The notes beneath the pieces were generated by a model. It ran no database searches. It saw nothing but the letters and a program-made list of their open reading frames with translations, and was not told the origin of the DNA. Below are positions 44,626 through 53,036 of a stretch of DNA of 64,000 nucleotides, in pieces. A program made the position numbers and the translations under genes. Position 1 is the first letter of the stretch. Every line of letters begins with the position of its first letter. This DNA comes from Carnobacterium maltaromaticum DSM 20342 (GTDB lineage Bacteria; Bacillota; Bacilli; Lactobacillales; Carnobacteriaceae). The stretch is taken from assembly GCF_000744945.1 (NCBI RefSeq), contig NZ_JQMX01000001.1:1364001-1428000 (forward strand), in the 5' to 3' direction.

Positions 44626-45585
44626 CTACCGATTAACTAACTTTTTTGTTTGAATATAGTCTTCTATTTCTTTGGGTAACTTTTTTATGTGCATATCTTC
44701 TCCAAGAAATAATAACCAATTGGCCATTTCTACTAATTCTGCTTGTTTAGTTACATCTACAACTATTTTTAATAGCGCTTTTGTTTGAAAAGGATTGATA
44801 TAAAATAACGACAATCGATATGGGCTGTATTTTTTAAATTGTAAAATAGCCTCAAGCCCCATTTCAATAATAATATTTGGCGCATTTTCAATTTTTGTCA
44901 TATGTTCCTGAATTTTCTTAGCGCTCAACCTGCTTTTCGTAGGATAAATTTCTACATCTTCTAAGCTGTCTACTTGGAATTTCCGTTTATTTTTACTAGT
45001 CAAATCAAGTCCCTCTAAATGCCAACTATTTTTTTCTTTGTAGAGATGTACCAAGTAAAATTTTATTTGTATCAGTTTTTTTTCTTCATTAATAGTTAAA
45101 ATTAAATAACGATCAATTAGAAAAGTTTGAATTAATTTTTCTAAGATTGGATGAGGTAAATCGGATAAATCAAGTAAATCAGGATTGTAAGGATTGGTTC
45201 CTTCGAACAATAGCATTTGGTTTAAATTGACTAAATCATCTTGCTGATTTTCTGGAATTAGACCGATTAACTTTTCAGCTAATGACTGGCGGCTACTTAA
45301 ATAAGGAAGCTGCTGGTTTCTCGTTGCCATAAATGCAATAAAAAGAGCCTTCACCTCATTGTTAGTGAAACGAATTGCGGGTAAAAAAGAATTGTTCATG
45401 ACAAAATAGCCACCACTTCTTCCAACTTCTGATACCAAAGGAATACCAATAGTCTCTATTTCATTAATATCTCTAATCGCCGTTGATCGAGAAATATTAA
45501 ATTCTGACATAATTTCGGAAATAGTAAAATGAGCACGATTGTTGATATAACGCATCATAGTATTAATTCGTTCTACCTTATTCAT
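44626..45585 (-). CDS. HTH/WYL-domain regulator (YafY type)
   Basis: A 319-residue regulator with a DeoR-like HTH (HFTISEIMSEFNISRSTAIRDINEIETIGIPL) and a C-terminal WYL-like ligand domain (SWHLEGLDLTSKNKRKFQVD). ATG at 45585 follows AGGAGG. It is divergent from a GyrI-like gene, probably its target or partner. This pairing is frequent in Firmicutes. Ligand unknown. Confidence 0.85.
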   Translation of the reverse strand: MNKVERINTMMRYINNRAHFTISEIMSEFNISRSTAIRDINEIETIGIPLVSEVGRSGGYFVMNNSFLPAIRFTNNEVKALFIAFMATRNQQLPYLSSRQSLAEKLIGLIPENQQDDLVNLNQMLLFEGTNPYNPDLLDLSDLPHPILEKLIQTFLIDRYLILTINEEKKLIQIKFYLVHLYKEKNSWHLEGLDLTSKNKRKFQVDSLEDVEIYPTKSRLSAKKIQEHMTKIENAPNIIIEMGLEAILQFKKYSPYRLSLFYINPFQTKALLKIVVDVTKQAELVEMANWLLFLGEDMHIKKLPKEIEDYIQTKKLVNR

Positions 45586-45672
45586 CAATTCCTCCTAAAC
45601 AGTATCATTTTTTGACATGGTTTAAAGTTATTATATACTTATCAAATGAAAAAAGAAAACATTTGAATTAGT

Positions 45673-45794
45673 AGGCTAGTTCTTTTGAGCCAACTCTTCG
45701 AAAAGAAGATAAAATCCCCTCAAAGTAAAAAGATACTTTGTGTGTATTTTCCTATCTTTTTGTCAGAGCTAATCGGCTCAACGAACTTTTTAAT
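45673..45794 (+). repeat. 121-bp palindromic element in reverse orientation
   Basis: A diverged copy starting AGGCTAGTTC and ending GGCTCAACGAACTTTTTAAT. It is inverted compared with all other copies but, because its gene is on the plus strand, has the same orientation relative to the downstream gene. The hairpin stem has changed to CAAAGTA/TACTTTG yet still pairs perfectly. Confidence 0.85.
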
Positions 45795-45817
45795 AATTAA
45801 AGAAAAGAGGATGCGAC

Positions 45818-46297
45818 ATGTCAAATTATGCATTAGAGGAAAAAGAAAGTTTTACAATTCTAGGATTTGGGGTTGAACTAAAAAGTGACTATACCGATTT
45901 TGTTGGTATCAAGCAAGAAAAATCAGATTTTCTTCAAAAAGTACAAACGGATGGAACAATTGATACCTTAAAATCAGTTGCTTCAAATAGTTATTTCTTT
46001 ATTGTCAATGAAGCTGTGAACAATAAAATGATGTATTATGTAGGGGTTATGTCAAAAGAAGAGTTACCAGAAGCTACAAGGTTGATTCAATTCCCTAAAG
46101 GAGAGTATCTAGTAGTTAAAGGTGAAGGTGCGACTTCTGAGGAATTAAGTAACAATTTAACAGGGATAACATTTGGCCAAGTGCTACCAGAGGTAACCAA
46201 TGTTGCTTATGTTGGTGGACCAAATACAAGTGTTGAAATGGGAACTCGCGATGGTGTTTTAGTTGGCGAAATGTGGATTCCAGTTGTAAAACAATAA
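45818..46297 (+). CDS. GyrI-like/AraC effector-binding domain protein
   Basis: A 159-residue single-domain protein of the GyrI-like effector-binding fold (ESFTILGFGVELKSDY, then YYVGVMSKEEL, and FPKGEYLVVKGEG). No DNA-binding domain. Such proteins bind small hydrophobic drugs or act as ligand-binding partners of regulators. It is divergent from the WYL regulator and has a repeat element just before its ribosome binding site (AAAGAGG). Confidence 0.8.
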   Translation: MSNYALEEKESFTILGFGVELKSDYTDFVGIKQEKSDFLQKVQTDGTIDTLKSVASNSYFFIVNEAVNNKMMYYVGVMSKEELPEATRLIQFPKGEYLVVKGEGATSEELSNNLTGITFGQVLPEVTNVAYVGGPNTSVEMGTRDGVLVGEMWIPVVKQ

Positions 46298-46374
46298 TTT
46301 GATCGAATTATTTGTAAAAATCACTCTACTTTTCCTAATAAAATCTTGTTTAGCATTTTTTTAATCACTATTTA

Positions 46375-46406
46375 GGACTATTTACCTTTAAGGTGGATAG
46401 TCTTTT
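46375..46406 (+). terminator. Terminator after the GyrI-like gene
   Basis: GACTAT-ACCT pairs with AGGT-ATAGTC, followed by TTTTAAC. Confidence 0.65.
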
Positions 46407-46468
46407 AACTTATTTACTAGTCTTCTTCACAAAACAAGCTTGAATAAGATTTAGGTATACTCTAAGAT

Positions 46469-46497
46469 TTGCATTCTTTTTTTCTCCGTGTTAGAAT
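46469..46497 (+). promoter_or_regulatory. Promoter of the hflX leader transcript
   Basis: TTGCAT (46469-46474), 17-bp spacer, TAGAAT (46492-46497). Confidence 0.7.
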
Positions 46498-46539
46498 GAT
46501 ATCGTTGACAAATTGAACTTACAAAGGAGCTTGAAAAAA

Positions 46540-46587
46540 ATGTACTTTATACGCTTACGTTTCCCAGATACATGCCTAACTAACTAA
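46540..46587 (+). CDS. 15-residue leader peptide of hflX
   Basis: ATG to TAA encodes MYFIRLRFPDTCLTN, behind AAAGGAGCTTG. It begins about 36 bases after the predicted transcription start and ends just before the first of several hairpins. Leader ORFs upstream of hflX-type and ABC-F genes sense drug-stalled ribosomes in related bacteria. Confidence 0.68.
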   Translation: MYFIRLRFPDTCLTN

Positions 46588-46589
46588 AT

Positions 46590-46751
46590 AGTGCGGATAA
46601 CCTGTAATTTTACAGGTTGGGATTGGTATAGTGCGTCCATTTTTTCATTCTTGAATAAATTATTGAAGAAGCGCTGAAACGATCAGGCTTCTTTTTTGTA
46701 CTCTCTTCTCCATCATGAGTATAACTTCTGTTTGCCTTTCCCGACCGCACT
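46590..46751 (+). promoter_or_regulatory. Attenuator between leader peptide and hflX
   Basis: A hairpin AACCTGTAA/TTACAGGTT at 46599-46618. An intrinsic terminator AAGAAGC-CTGA with TCAG-GCTTCTT and a T run lies at 46665-46697. A long-range pairing AGTGCGG (46590-46596) with CCGCACT (46745-46751) could be part of the competing fold. The terminator lies between promoter and gene, so it must be bypassed for expression. Confidence 0.7.
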
Positions 46752-46780
46752 GAAACTAAATTTTCAGGAGGTCTTTTTAT

Positions 46781-48043
46781 ATGGAAAAAAATATTATTAT
46801 TATAGGTGTCAGTGGAAATCAAGAAAATTTTGATTATTCAATGACCGAATTAAAAGAATTAGCCTTTGCTAACCAACTTAAGGTTGTTGGTGAGATTCGT
46901 CAAAATCTAGCCAAAGCACATGTTGCCACTTACGTTGGAAAAGGTAAATTAACAGAAATTATCAACTTAGCAGCTGAATTAGAAGTTGATACTATTGTAA
47001 CGAACGATGAATTAACTCCTACTCAATTGCGCAACTTAGAAGCACAACTTGAATTAACAGTCATTGATCGAACACGATTAATATTGGCTATTTTTGCAGA
47101 GCGAGCTCAAAGTAAAGAAGCTAAATTACAAGTTGAAATTGCTCAATTAAACTATGAAATGCCTAGACTTCGTACAGATCAAGGAACAACTTTGGATCAA
47201 CAAGGTGGTGGATCTGGTCTTAATAATCGCGGCTCTGGTGAAAAACAAATTGAACTGGATCGTCGAACAATAAAAAATCAAATTAAACGCTTAAATCTGG
47301 AATTAGAATCCATTACAAAAGAACAGCAAACTAGAAGACATAAGCGACAAAAAAATCAGATTCCATTAGTCTCCTTAGTTGGCTATACAAATGCTGGAAA
47401 ATCAACAACGATGAATCAATTACTTCAGCATTTTCATTCTCAAGAGGCCAAAACTGTTTTTGAAAAAGATATGCTTTTTGCTACTCTAGATACAAGTGTC
47501 AGAGAAATTGTGCTACCTGATCGGAAAAAATTCTTATTAAGTGATACTGTCGGATTTGTCAGTAAATTACCGCATCAATTAGTTAAAGCCTTTCGCTCAA
47601 CACTTGAGGAAACCAAACAAGCGGATTTGTTAATTCATGTGGTTGATTATTCAGATCCTAACTATCAATTAATGATGGATACAACCGATAAAACATTAGC
47701 TGAAATTGGGATATTAGATATTCCCGTCATCTTAGCTTATAATAAAGCAGACTTAATTCCTGAAATTTCTTATCCAACCTATGAGGATAATCATTTTATC
47801 TACTCTGCACGTGATGAAAAATCTTTAAGTATGCTAGTTGAGATCATCAAAAGTACGATTTTTAAGGAATACACGAAAGCTACCTTTTTAATTCCCTATA
47901 ATCAAACGCAATATGTTGCTTATTTAAATGAAAAAGCAGCCGTTGAAAGCGAAGAATACTTGGACAATGGAACAAAAATAGTCGCAGAAGTGGGCCCTAT
48001 TGATTTAAATAAATTGGCTATGTTTCATGTTGACTCTGACTAA
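46781..48043 (+). CDS. hflX: HflX, ribosome-splitting GTPase
   Basis: A 420-residue GTPase with an N-terminal HflX domain (THVTYVGKGK-like VATYVGKGKLTEI, then RTRLILAIFAERAQSKEAKLQVE) and the glycine-rich GGGSGLNNRGSGEKQIE loop. The G domain has GYTNAGKST (G1), LSDTVGFV (G3) and AYNKAD (G4). It splits stalled 70S ribosomes under stress and can help resistance to macrolides and lincosamides in related bacteria. The leader peptide with terminator upstream supports induction by translation inhibitors. Confidence 0.93.
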   Translation: MEKNIIIIGVSGNQENFDYSMTELKELAFANQLKVVGEIRQNLAKAHVATYVGKGKLTEIINLAAELEVDTIVTNDELTPTQLRNLEAQLELTVIDRTRLILAIFAERAQSKEAKLQVEIAQLNYEMPRLRTDQGTTLDQQGGGSGLNNRGSGEKQIELDRRTIKNQIKRLNLELESITKEQQTRRHKRQKNQIPLVSLVGYTNAGKSTTMNQLLQHFHSQEAKTVFEKDMLFATLDTSVREIVLPDRKKFLLSDTVGFVSKLPHQLVKAFRSTLEETKQADLLIHVVDYSDPNYQLMMDTTDKTLAEIGILDIPVILAYNKADLIPEISYPTYEDNHFIYSARDEKSLSMLVEIIKSTIFKEYTKATFLIPYNQTQYVAYLNEKAAVESEEYLDNGTKIVAEVGPIDLNKLAMFHVDSD

Positions 48044-48066
48044 GCAATAACTCATTCGTAAATTTA

Positions 48067-48108
48067 CAAAGAGACTAGGATTTATCTATAATCCTAGTCT
48101 TTTCTCTA
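48067..48108. terminator. Terminator after hflX
   Basis: AGACTAGGATT and AATCCTAGTCT arms followed by TTTCTCT; may also serve the converging small gene. Confidence 0.85.
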
Positions 48109-48128
48109 TTGTTTATCAATTATCCTCT

Positions 48129-48332
48129 CTACTCGTATTGATAATTGGCTTCTTTACGCACTTCTTTAATCACTATACTAAGCTCTTTAGGATTTAAATT
48201 TGTAGCATCTAATACCTGTTGAAAAGGAAATTTTTTCCGTAATAAATACTTGGCTACTTTAATATCTCGCGCAAAATCGATATAGTTCTGACTGTCTTCT
48301 TTGGCTAGTTGACCACTTTTCCTCTTATACAT
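48129..48332 (-). CDS. Hypothetical small protein, 67 residues
   Basis: Not recognised. A basic helical protein, MYKRKSGQLAKEDSQNYIDF then KVAKYLLRKKFPFQQVLDATNLNPKEL, whose second half could be a helix-turn-helix-like fold. Start ATG at 48332 follows GGAAGG. It lies downstream of hflX in the converging direction. Confidence 0.6.
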   Translation of the reverse strand: MYKRKSGQLAKEDSQNYIDFARDIKVAKYLLRKKFPFQQVLDATNLNPKELSIVIKEVRKEANYQYE

Positions 48333-48423
48333 ACTTACACCTTCCAATTGATTTATTTGATCTTACTCAACTAAACTATATGTAAAAAGGAACTTATCTT
48401 TTTATTTTCACGCTATTTTTCAA

Positions 48424-48460
48424 AAAAAGAAGCCTCACATAAAAATGAGAGGCTTCTTAG
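48424..48460 (-). terminator. Terminator of the cydABCD operon
   Basis: AAGAAGCCTC and GAGGCTTCTT arms followed by a T run on the reverse strand, right after the last cyd gene. Confidence 0.88.
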
Positions 48461-48470
48461 TCATTTAATT

Positions 48471-50273
48471 TTACTCACCACGATCTAAATGGTAGAGTGT
48501 TTGGTAACGTTTATTGTTGGCTAATAACTCTTTTGGAGTGCCTTCAATTTCAATTTTTCCAGACTCAATAAACACAACTTGATCCATTTGATCAACACCT
48601 TGTAAATGATGGGTAATCCAGATAATGGTTTTATCCGACAACACATTGAAAAGAACATCTAATAGGACTTGTTCAGTAATCGGATCTAAGCCAACTGTTG
48701 GTTCATCCAATAGGACAATTGGTGCATCTTGCAATAAAATCCGAGCTAACGCCAAACGTTGTCTTTCGCCTCCTGAGAAGCGTCCACCTGCTTCTTCAAC
48801 AATTGTATGAAAACCATCAGGTAAAGCTGCTAGCATCTCGCCTAAACCAACTTGATATAAAGCAGCGATAACTTCTTCATCCGTTGCAGTTATATTCCCT
48901 AAACGAACATTATTTAAGACCGTTGTGTTGAAAAGATAAGGATTTTGATTGATGACCCCTATCCAATTTGCAACGGTATCTTGCAGTTGGTAAGTTGAAA
49001 TATTATTTAATAAAACTCTTCCTTGTTGCGGTTTTAAGTCACCACGAATTAATTTTCCTAATGTGCTTTTACCCGCTCCACTTTTGCCTAAAATCGCTAT
49101 TTTTTTACCTTTAGGAATACGAAGAGTCACATTCTCTAAAATTTGTTTTTGATCTTGTTCATAAGAAAAACAAACATCATCAATCAAAAGTTCTTTAAAT
49201 GATTCTGTTTCCAACTCTTTTATCGCTGCTAGTGTAGCAGGACTTACTTCTGTCTCTTCTACAACTGGCAAGGCATTCATACGTTTAACTGAATCTTCAT
49301 AGATAGTTAATTCAGAAACCGCACTTGGAACCGGAGCAAAAGCATCAATCAAAGGAAATATAGCTAAGACAAAAGCACCTATCCAGTTAGCGGCTCCGCC
49401 GTGCTCTCCTTGAAAAATCATACTAGTCCAAGTTAAAACAGCTAAAGCAATTAGAGCAAAAATTAACTGGACAATAAAATCTCGTGTACGATCAAATTGT
49501 TTGATTTTCGCATCATCTTTTCGTACATCAAACTCATTGCCTTCATAACTGGCAATAAAATCACTTTTACGGCCACTAAATAACCAGTCGCCTACACCTA
49601 GAACAGCATCTGTTAATTTATTGTATAATCCTGTCCGTGCTGTCTTTTGTGAGTACATTCGAGCTCCATTAACTAAAAGTGAAACTAGCGGTAAAAGGAT
49701 TGTTACAACAGCCAACATAATCAACATCATAATCGCAAATGGGACTGAAAAGAAACCTAATGCAATCACAACGACCACATAAATTCCCCAAGAAATTAGT
49801 GTTGGAAAAATCGTACGTAAATACAAATTTTGAATATGTTCAATATCTTCTGCTAAAACAGCTAAAATATCTCCAGTTTTGTACTTGCCCTTAAAGAAAA
49901 TAGCATCTTTTTCTAATGAACGATAAAGTTTAACACGTAAATCAGATGTCATTTTCAAAACCCAATTATGACTTGTTAAGCGTTCGACATAGCGAAAACT
50001 AGGTCTGCCAATTCCAAATGCTCTAGTTAAAACAATCGGCACATAAACTAACATAATGTTTTCATTACTACCATTTCGAATAGAAATACCCATACTAGCT
50101 GATTTACTAATTAAAAAACCAGAAGTAAACATCAACGCACTGCCACAAAATAAAGTCATAAAGCCTAAAAATAAAACGAGATACAGTAATTTACGATATT
50201 TCGTCAAATAAGGCTTCACCCAAGTATCTTGAGAGAAGGTTTCACGAATTTCTTGCCCTCTTTTTTTATTCAT
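48471..50273 (-). CDS. cydC: CydC, heterodimeric thiol/heme ABC exporter subunit
   Basis: A 600-residue half-transporter with an N-terminal membrane domain (six helices) and a C-terminal ATPase (Walker A GKSGAGKST, signature FSGGERQR, Walker B IVLLDEPTVGLD). With CydD it is needed to assemble the bd oxidase, by exporting thiols or handling heme. The naming follows E. coli; the Bacillus names are reversed. It overlaps cydD by 8 bases and is the last gene of the operon. Confidence 0.92.
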   Translation of the reverse strand: MNKKRGQEIRETFSQDTWVKPYLTKYRKLLYLVLFLGFMTLFCGSALMFTSGFLISKSASMGISIRNGSNENIMLVYVPIVLTRAFGIGRPSFRYVERLTSHNWVLKMTSDLRVKLYRSLEKDAIFFKGKYKTGDILAVLAEDIEHIQNLYLRTIFPTLISWGIYVVVVIALGFFSVPFAIMMLIMLAVVTILLPLVSLLVNGARMYSQKTARTGLYNKLTDAVLGVGDWLFSGRKSDFIASYEGNEFDVRKDDAKIKQFDRTRDFIVQLIFALIALAVLTWTSMIFQGEHGGAANWIGAFVLAIFPLIDAFAPVPSAVSELTIYEDSVKRMNALPVVEETEVSPATLAAIKELETESFKELLIDDVCFSYEQDQKQILENVTLRIPKGKKIAILGKSGAGKSTLGKLIRGDLKPQQGRVLLNNISTYQLQDTVANWIGVINQNPYLFNTTVLNNVRLGNITATDEEVIAALYQVGLGEMLAALPDGFHTIVEEAGGRFSGGERQRLALARILLQDAPIVLLDEPTVGLDPITEQVLLDVLFNVLSDKTIIWITHHLQGVDQMDQVVFIESGKIEIEGTPKELLANNKRYQTLYHLDRGE

Positions 50274-52008
50274 GATGGTTTCCCCCTCTCATTTGATTCA
50301 TCAAAGCAACATAAGCTCCCGCTTTACCTAGCAGTTCTTCATGTGTTCCTGCCTCAACAATTTCTCCATTATCAATTACTAAAATATAATCCATCTCATT
50401 CGTCCAATGAAGTCGATGCGTTGCGAAAAAGACTAAATGATTGTCCATTAATGGCAATATTGCTTCTTTCAAAGCAACTTCCGTTTCAATGTCTAAGTGA
50501 GCCGTTGGTTCGTCAAACAATAAAATTTTGCGTTCAGTATCTAAAAACGCCCGAGCTATTGCCACACGTTGTGCTTGTCCACCACTTATCATACGACCAC
50601 TTTCGCCAATAATTGTTTCTATCCCGTCTGGTAACTCTTTAATAAAGTCTTTTAATCCAGCTTTTTCAGCAGCAGCTTCAACTTCATTATCGCTAGCAGT
50701 AGGTACATAAAAACGGATATTATTTGCTAATGTATCATGAAATAAATAGGGTTTTTGCGGAATATAAAGCATTTCTTTTTGCCAATTCCGTTGCGCAAAA
50801 TGAGGAACCTTAACATTGTTTATTTTAATTTCGGCTACAGACTCTGGCTGTAAAAAACCTCCTATTGTTTCAATAAACGAAGATTTACCAGATCCACTCG
50901 CACCGATTAAACCAATTTTACCAAAGCCTTGCCAGTTAAAATCAATATTTTTTAAAGCCGAAGTGTCACTATTTTCATACTGAACTGTTAAATCTTTAAT
51001 TACTAATTGACTATCAACAGTCCATTTCCCTTCCGCTTCTGTTAAAATATCCACATCTGTTGGACTTTCTAAAGCTAAAACATCTAAAATAGCCCCCATT
51101 GCATTTTTTCCATCTAGTGTATCATGATAATCGCTTGAAAATTCACGTAATGGCAAGAAAAACTCTGGCGATAAGATTAGAACAGTTAAAGCTGGTAATA
51201 AAGTCAAACCGCCATCTAACAAGCGCAGTCCTAAGAATAAAGCGATTACGGCGATTGATAGCGTTGTGAAGAAATCTAATGCAAAAGTGGATAAAATCGC
51301 AATTTTCAATGTGCTCATCGTTGCCTTGCGATAACTCTCACTAACATCATGAACATTTTTTTGATATTTCTTACTTAAACCTAAAAGCTTTAAGGTTTCT
51401 AAGCCTTGTAAAGAGTCGACAAAATGATTAGAAAGAACACGGTAAGTTTCATATTGGCGATCCGCCTTCCCACGCGCAGCATAGCCTAAAATTACCATGA
51501 AAATAATAATAATTGGGAAAACAATAATCATCGTCACGCCTGAATCAACATCTAACATAAAGACATACGCTAAAACCAACCAAGGAATAATCATCATATT
51601 CATCATTTTTGATAAAAAAAGCGTGATATAATTTTCAGCCTGACGAATTCCCTCTAAAGCCATTGTGACAACATTACCTGTTCCAGCTTTTTGAACGAGA
51701 TTTGGTCCTAAAGAAAAGACTTTTGTTAACAATTCTTTGCGTAATTCTTTTCCTTTTTCATAAGAAAATCGGTCTAATACTTTTTCACGAATTAAGGTCA
51801 GTAAATGACGTCCTGCAAATGCTAAAAAAAAGAATAGCATATGGCTAAACTGACTCGTCAAACCTTCACCATTCCATAAACCTGTAATTGAAAGAGCTAA
51901 ATATCTAGCTTGAAAAATAATCATAAAAGCTTGCAGGAACGAAATCCCTGCAAGCATCACCATCATTTTTTTCATGCCAGATAAACTCAATAAACGTTTA
52001 TCCATCAT
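50266..52008 (-). CDS. cydD: CydD, heterodimeric thiol/heme ABC exporter subunit
   Basis: A 580-residue half-transporter, partner of CydC. N-terminal helices start LAGISFLQAFMIIFQARYLALS, as in CydD. The ATPase has GASGSGKSS (Walker A), ISGGQAQR and ILLFDEPTAHLD. It starts 2 bases after cydB, so it is co-translated. Together with CydC it supports maturation of the CydAB oxidase. Confidence 0.92.
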   Translation of the reverse strand: MMDKRLLSLSGMKKMMVMLAGISFLQAFMIIFQARYLALSITGLWNGEGLTSQFSHMLFFFLAFAGRHLLTLIREKVLDRFSYEKGKELRKELLTKVFSLGPNLVQKAGTGNVVTMALEGIRQAENYITLFLSKMMNMMIIPWLVLAYVFMLDVDSGVTMIIVFPIIIIFMVILGYAARGKADRQYETYRVLSNHFVDSLQGLETLKLLGLSKKYQKNVHDVSESYRKATMSTLKIAILSTFALDFFTTLSIAVIALFLGLRLLDGGLTLLPALTVLILSPEFFLPLREFSSDYHDTLDGKNAMGAILDVLALESPTDVDILTEAEGKWTVDSQLVIKDLTVQYENSDTSALKNIDFNWQGFGKIGLIGASGSGKSSFIETIGGFLQPESVAEIKINNVKVPHFAQRNWQKEMLYIPQKPYLFHDTLANNIRFYVPTASDNEVEAAAEKAGLKDFIKELPDGIETIIGESGRMISGGQAQRVAIARAFLDTERKILLFDEPTAHLDIETEVALKEAILPLMDNHLVFFATHRLHWTNEMDYILVIDNGEIVEAGTHEELLGKAGAYVALMNQMRGGNHHE

Positions 52009-52010
52009 AA

Positions 52011-53036
52011 TTAATATTTCACCGCTTTCTCCTTAGAAATACGTTGGCGGAAAATGTAGTAACTCCAACCTTGATAGCCTAACACAAACGGCAGAATCGA
52101 TAACGATATCCACGTCATTAATTTAAGCGTATAAGGTGAACTTGATCCAGTAGCAATTAATAAATCATAAGCTGGATCTAGTGAGCTGACCATTAATCTT
52201 GGGAATAATCCAAAGAATAACAATGCTACAACAGCAATTAAAGTTAACCCACTTGTAATAAATGATAACATTTCTTTATTCTTGTAAGCACCATACGTAG
52301 CCATTACACTTAACAAGATAATGATTACTAGAAGTACTAAAGTTGAAACTAAATGAACTGTAAAGAAATCTGTATAGAAATACAGTAATCCAGCGAAAGC
52401 AACTAAGCCAACAAATAAAAGAATATACAATTTCTTAGCTAAAGCTTCTGCACGCTCACGAATGTCACCTAATGTTTTAATACGGATATAATTTAAACCA
52501 TGTAAGAAGCAAAGTAATGTTACAGCTACTCCACCAACTACTGAGAATGGTGTGAAATAATCAGTAAAAGTTGCCATCATATTTCCATCTGCATCCAAAG
52601 GCATACCACTTACCATACTAGTAAATAAAACACCAAAGAAAAATGGTGGGATAATACTCCCGAAGAATAGCGTCCAATCCCAGAAATGACGACCTTTTTC
52701 AGTTGCCATTTTATGACGGAATTCAAATGAAACACCACGGATAATTAAACCAAATAAGATTGCGAATAAAATCAAGTAATAGCCACTAAATACAGCAGCA
52801 TACCAATTTGGAAACGAAGCAAACATTGCCCCACCGGCTGTTATTAACCAAACCTCGTTCCCATCCCAGAAGGGCCCAATTGTGCCAATGACTTGATCGC
52901 GCTCTTCGCGGTCACGAGCTAGAAAACGTGTTGACATTCCGACTCCAAAGTCAAAACCTTCTAAAAAGAAGAAACCGGCGAACAATACACCTATTAAAAT
53001 AAACCAGAAAAACTGTAATCCACTAATATCAGCCAT
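52011..53036 (-). CDS. cydB: Cytochrome bd oxidase subunit II
   Basis: A 341-residue membrane protein with about nine helices; the N-terminal FFLEGFDFGVGMSTRFLARD and WDGNEVWLITAGGAMFASFP are typical of CydB. It forms the bd-type quinol oxidase with CydA. Its start codon overlaps the cydA stop by one base (TAATG), indicating coupling. Confidence 0.95.
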   Translation of the reverse strand: MADISGLQFFWFILIGVLFAGFFFLEGFDFGVGMSTRFLARDREERDQVIGTIGPFWDGNEVWLITAGGAMFASFPNWYAAVFSGYYLILFAILFGLIIRGVSFEFRHKMATEKGRHFWDWTLFFGSIIPPFFFGVLFTSMVSGMPLDADGNMMATFTDYFTPFSVVGGVAVTLLCFLHGLNYIRIKTLGDIRERAEALAKKLYILLFVGLVAFAGLLYFYTDFFTVHLVSTLVLLVIIILLSVMATYGAYKNKEMLSFITSGLTLIAVVALLFFGLFPRLMVSSLDPAYDLLIATGSSSPYTLKLMTWISLSILPFVLGYQGWSYYIFRQRISKEKAVKY

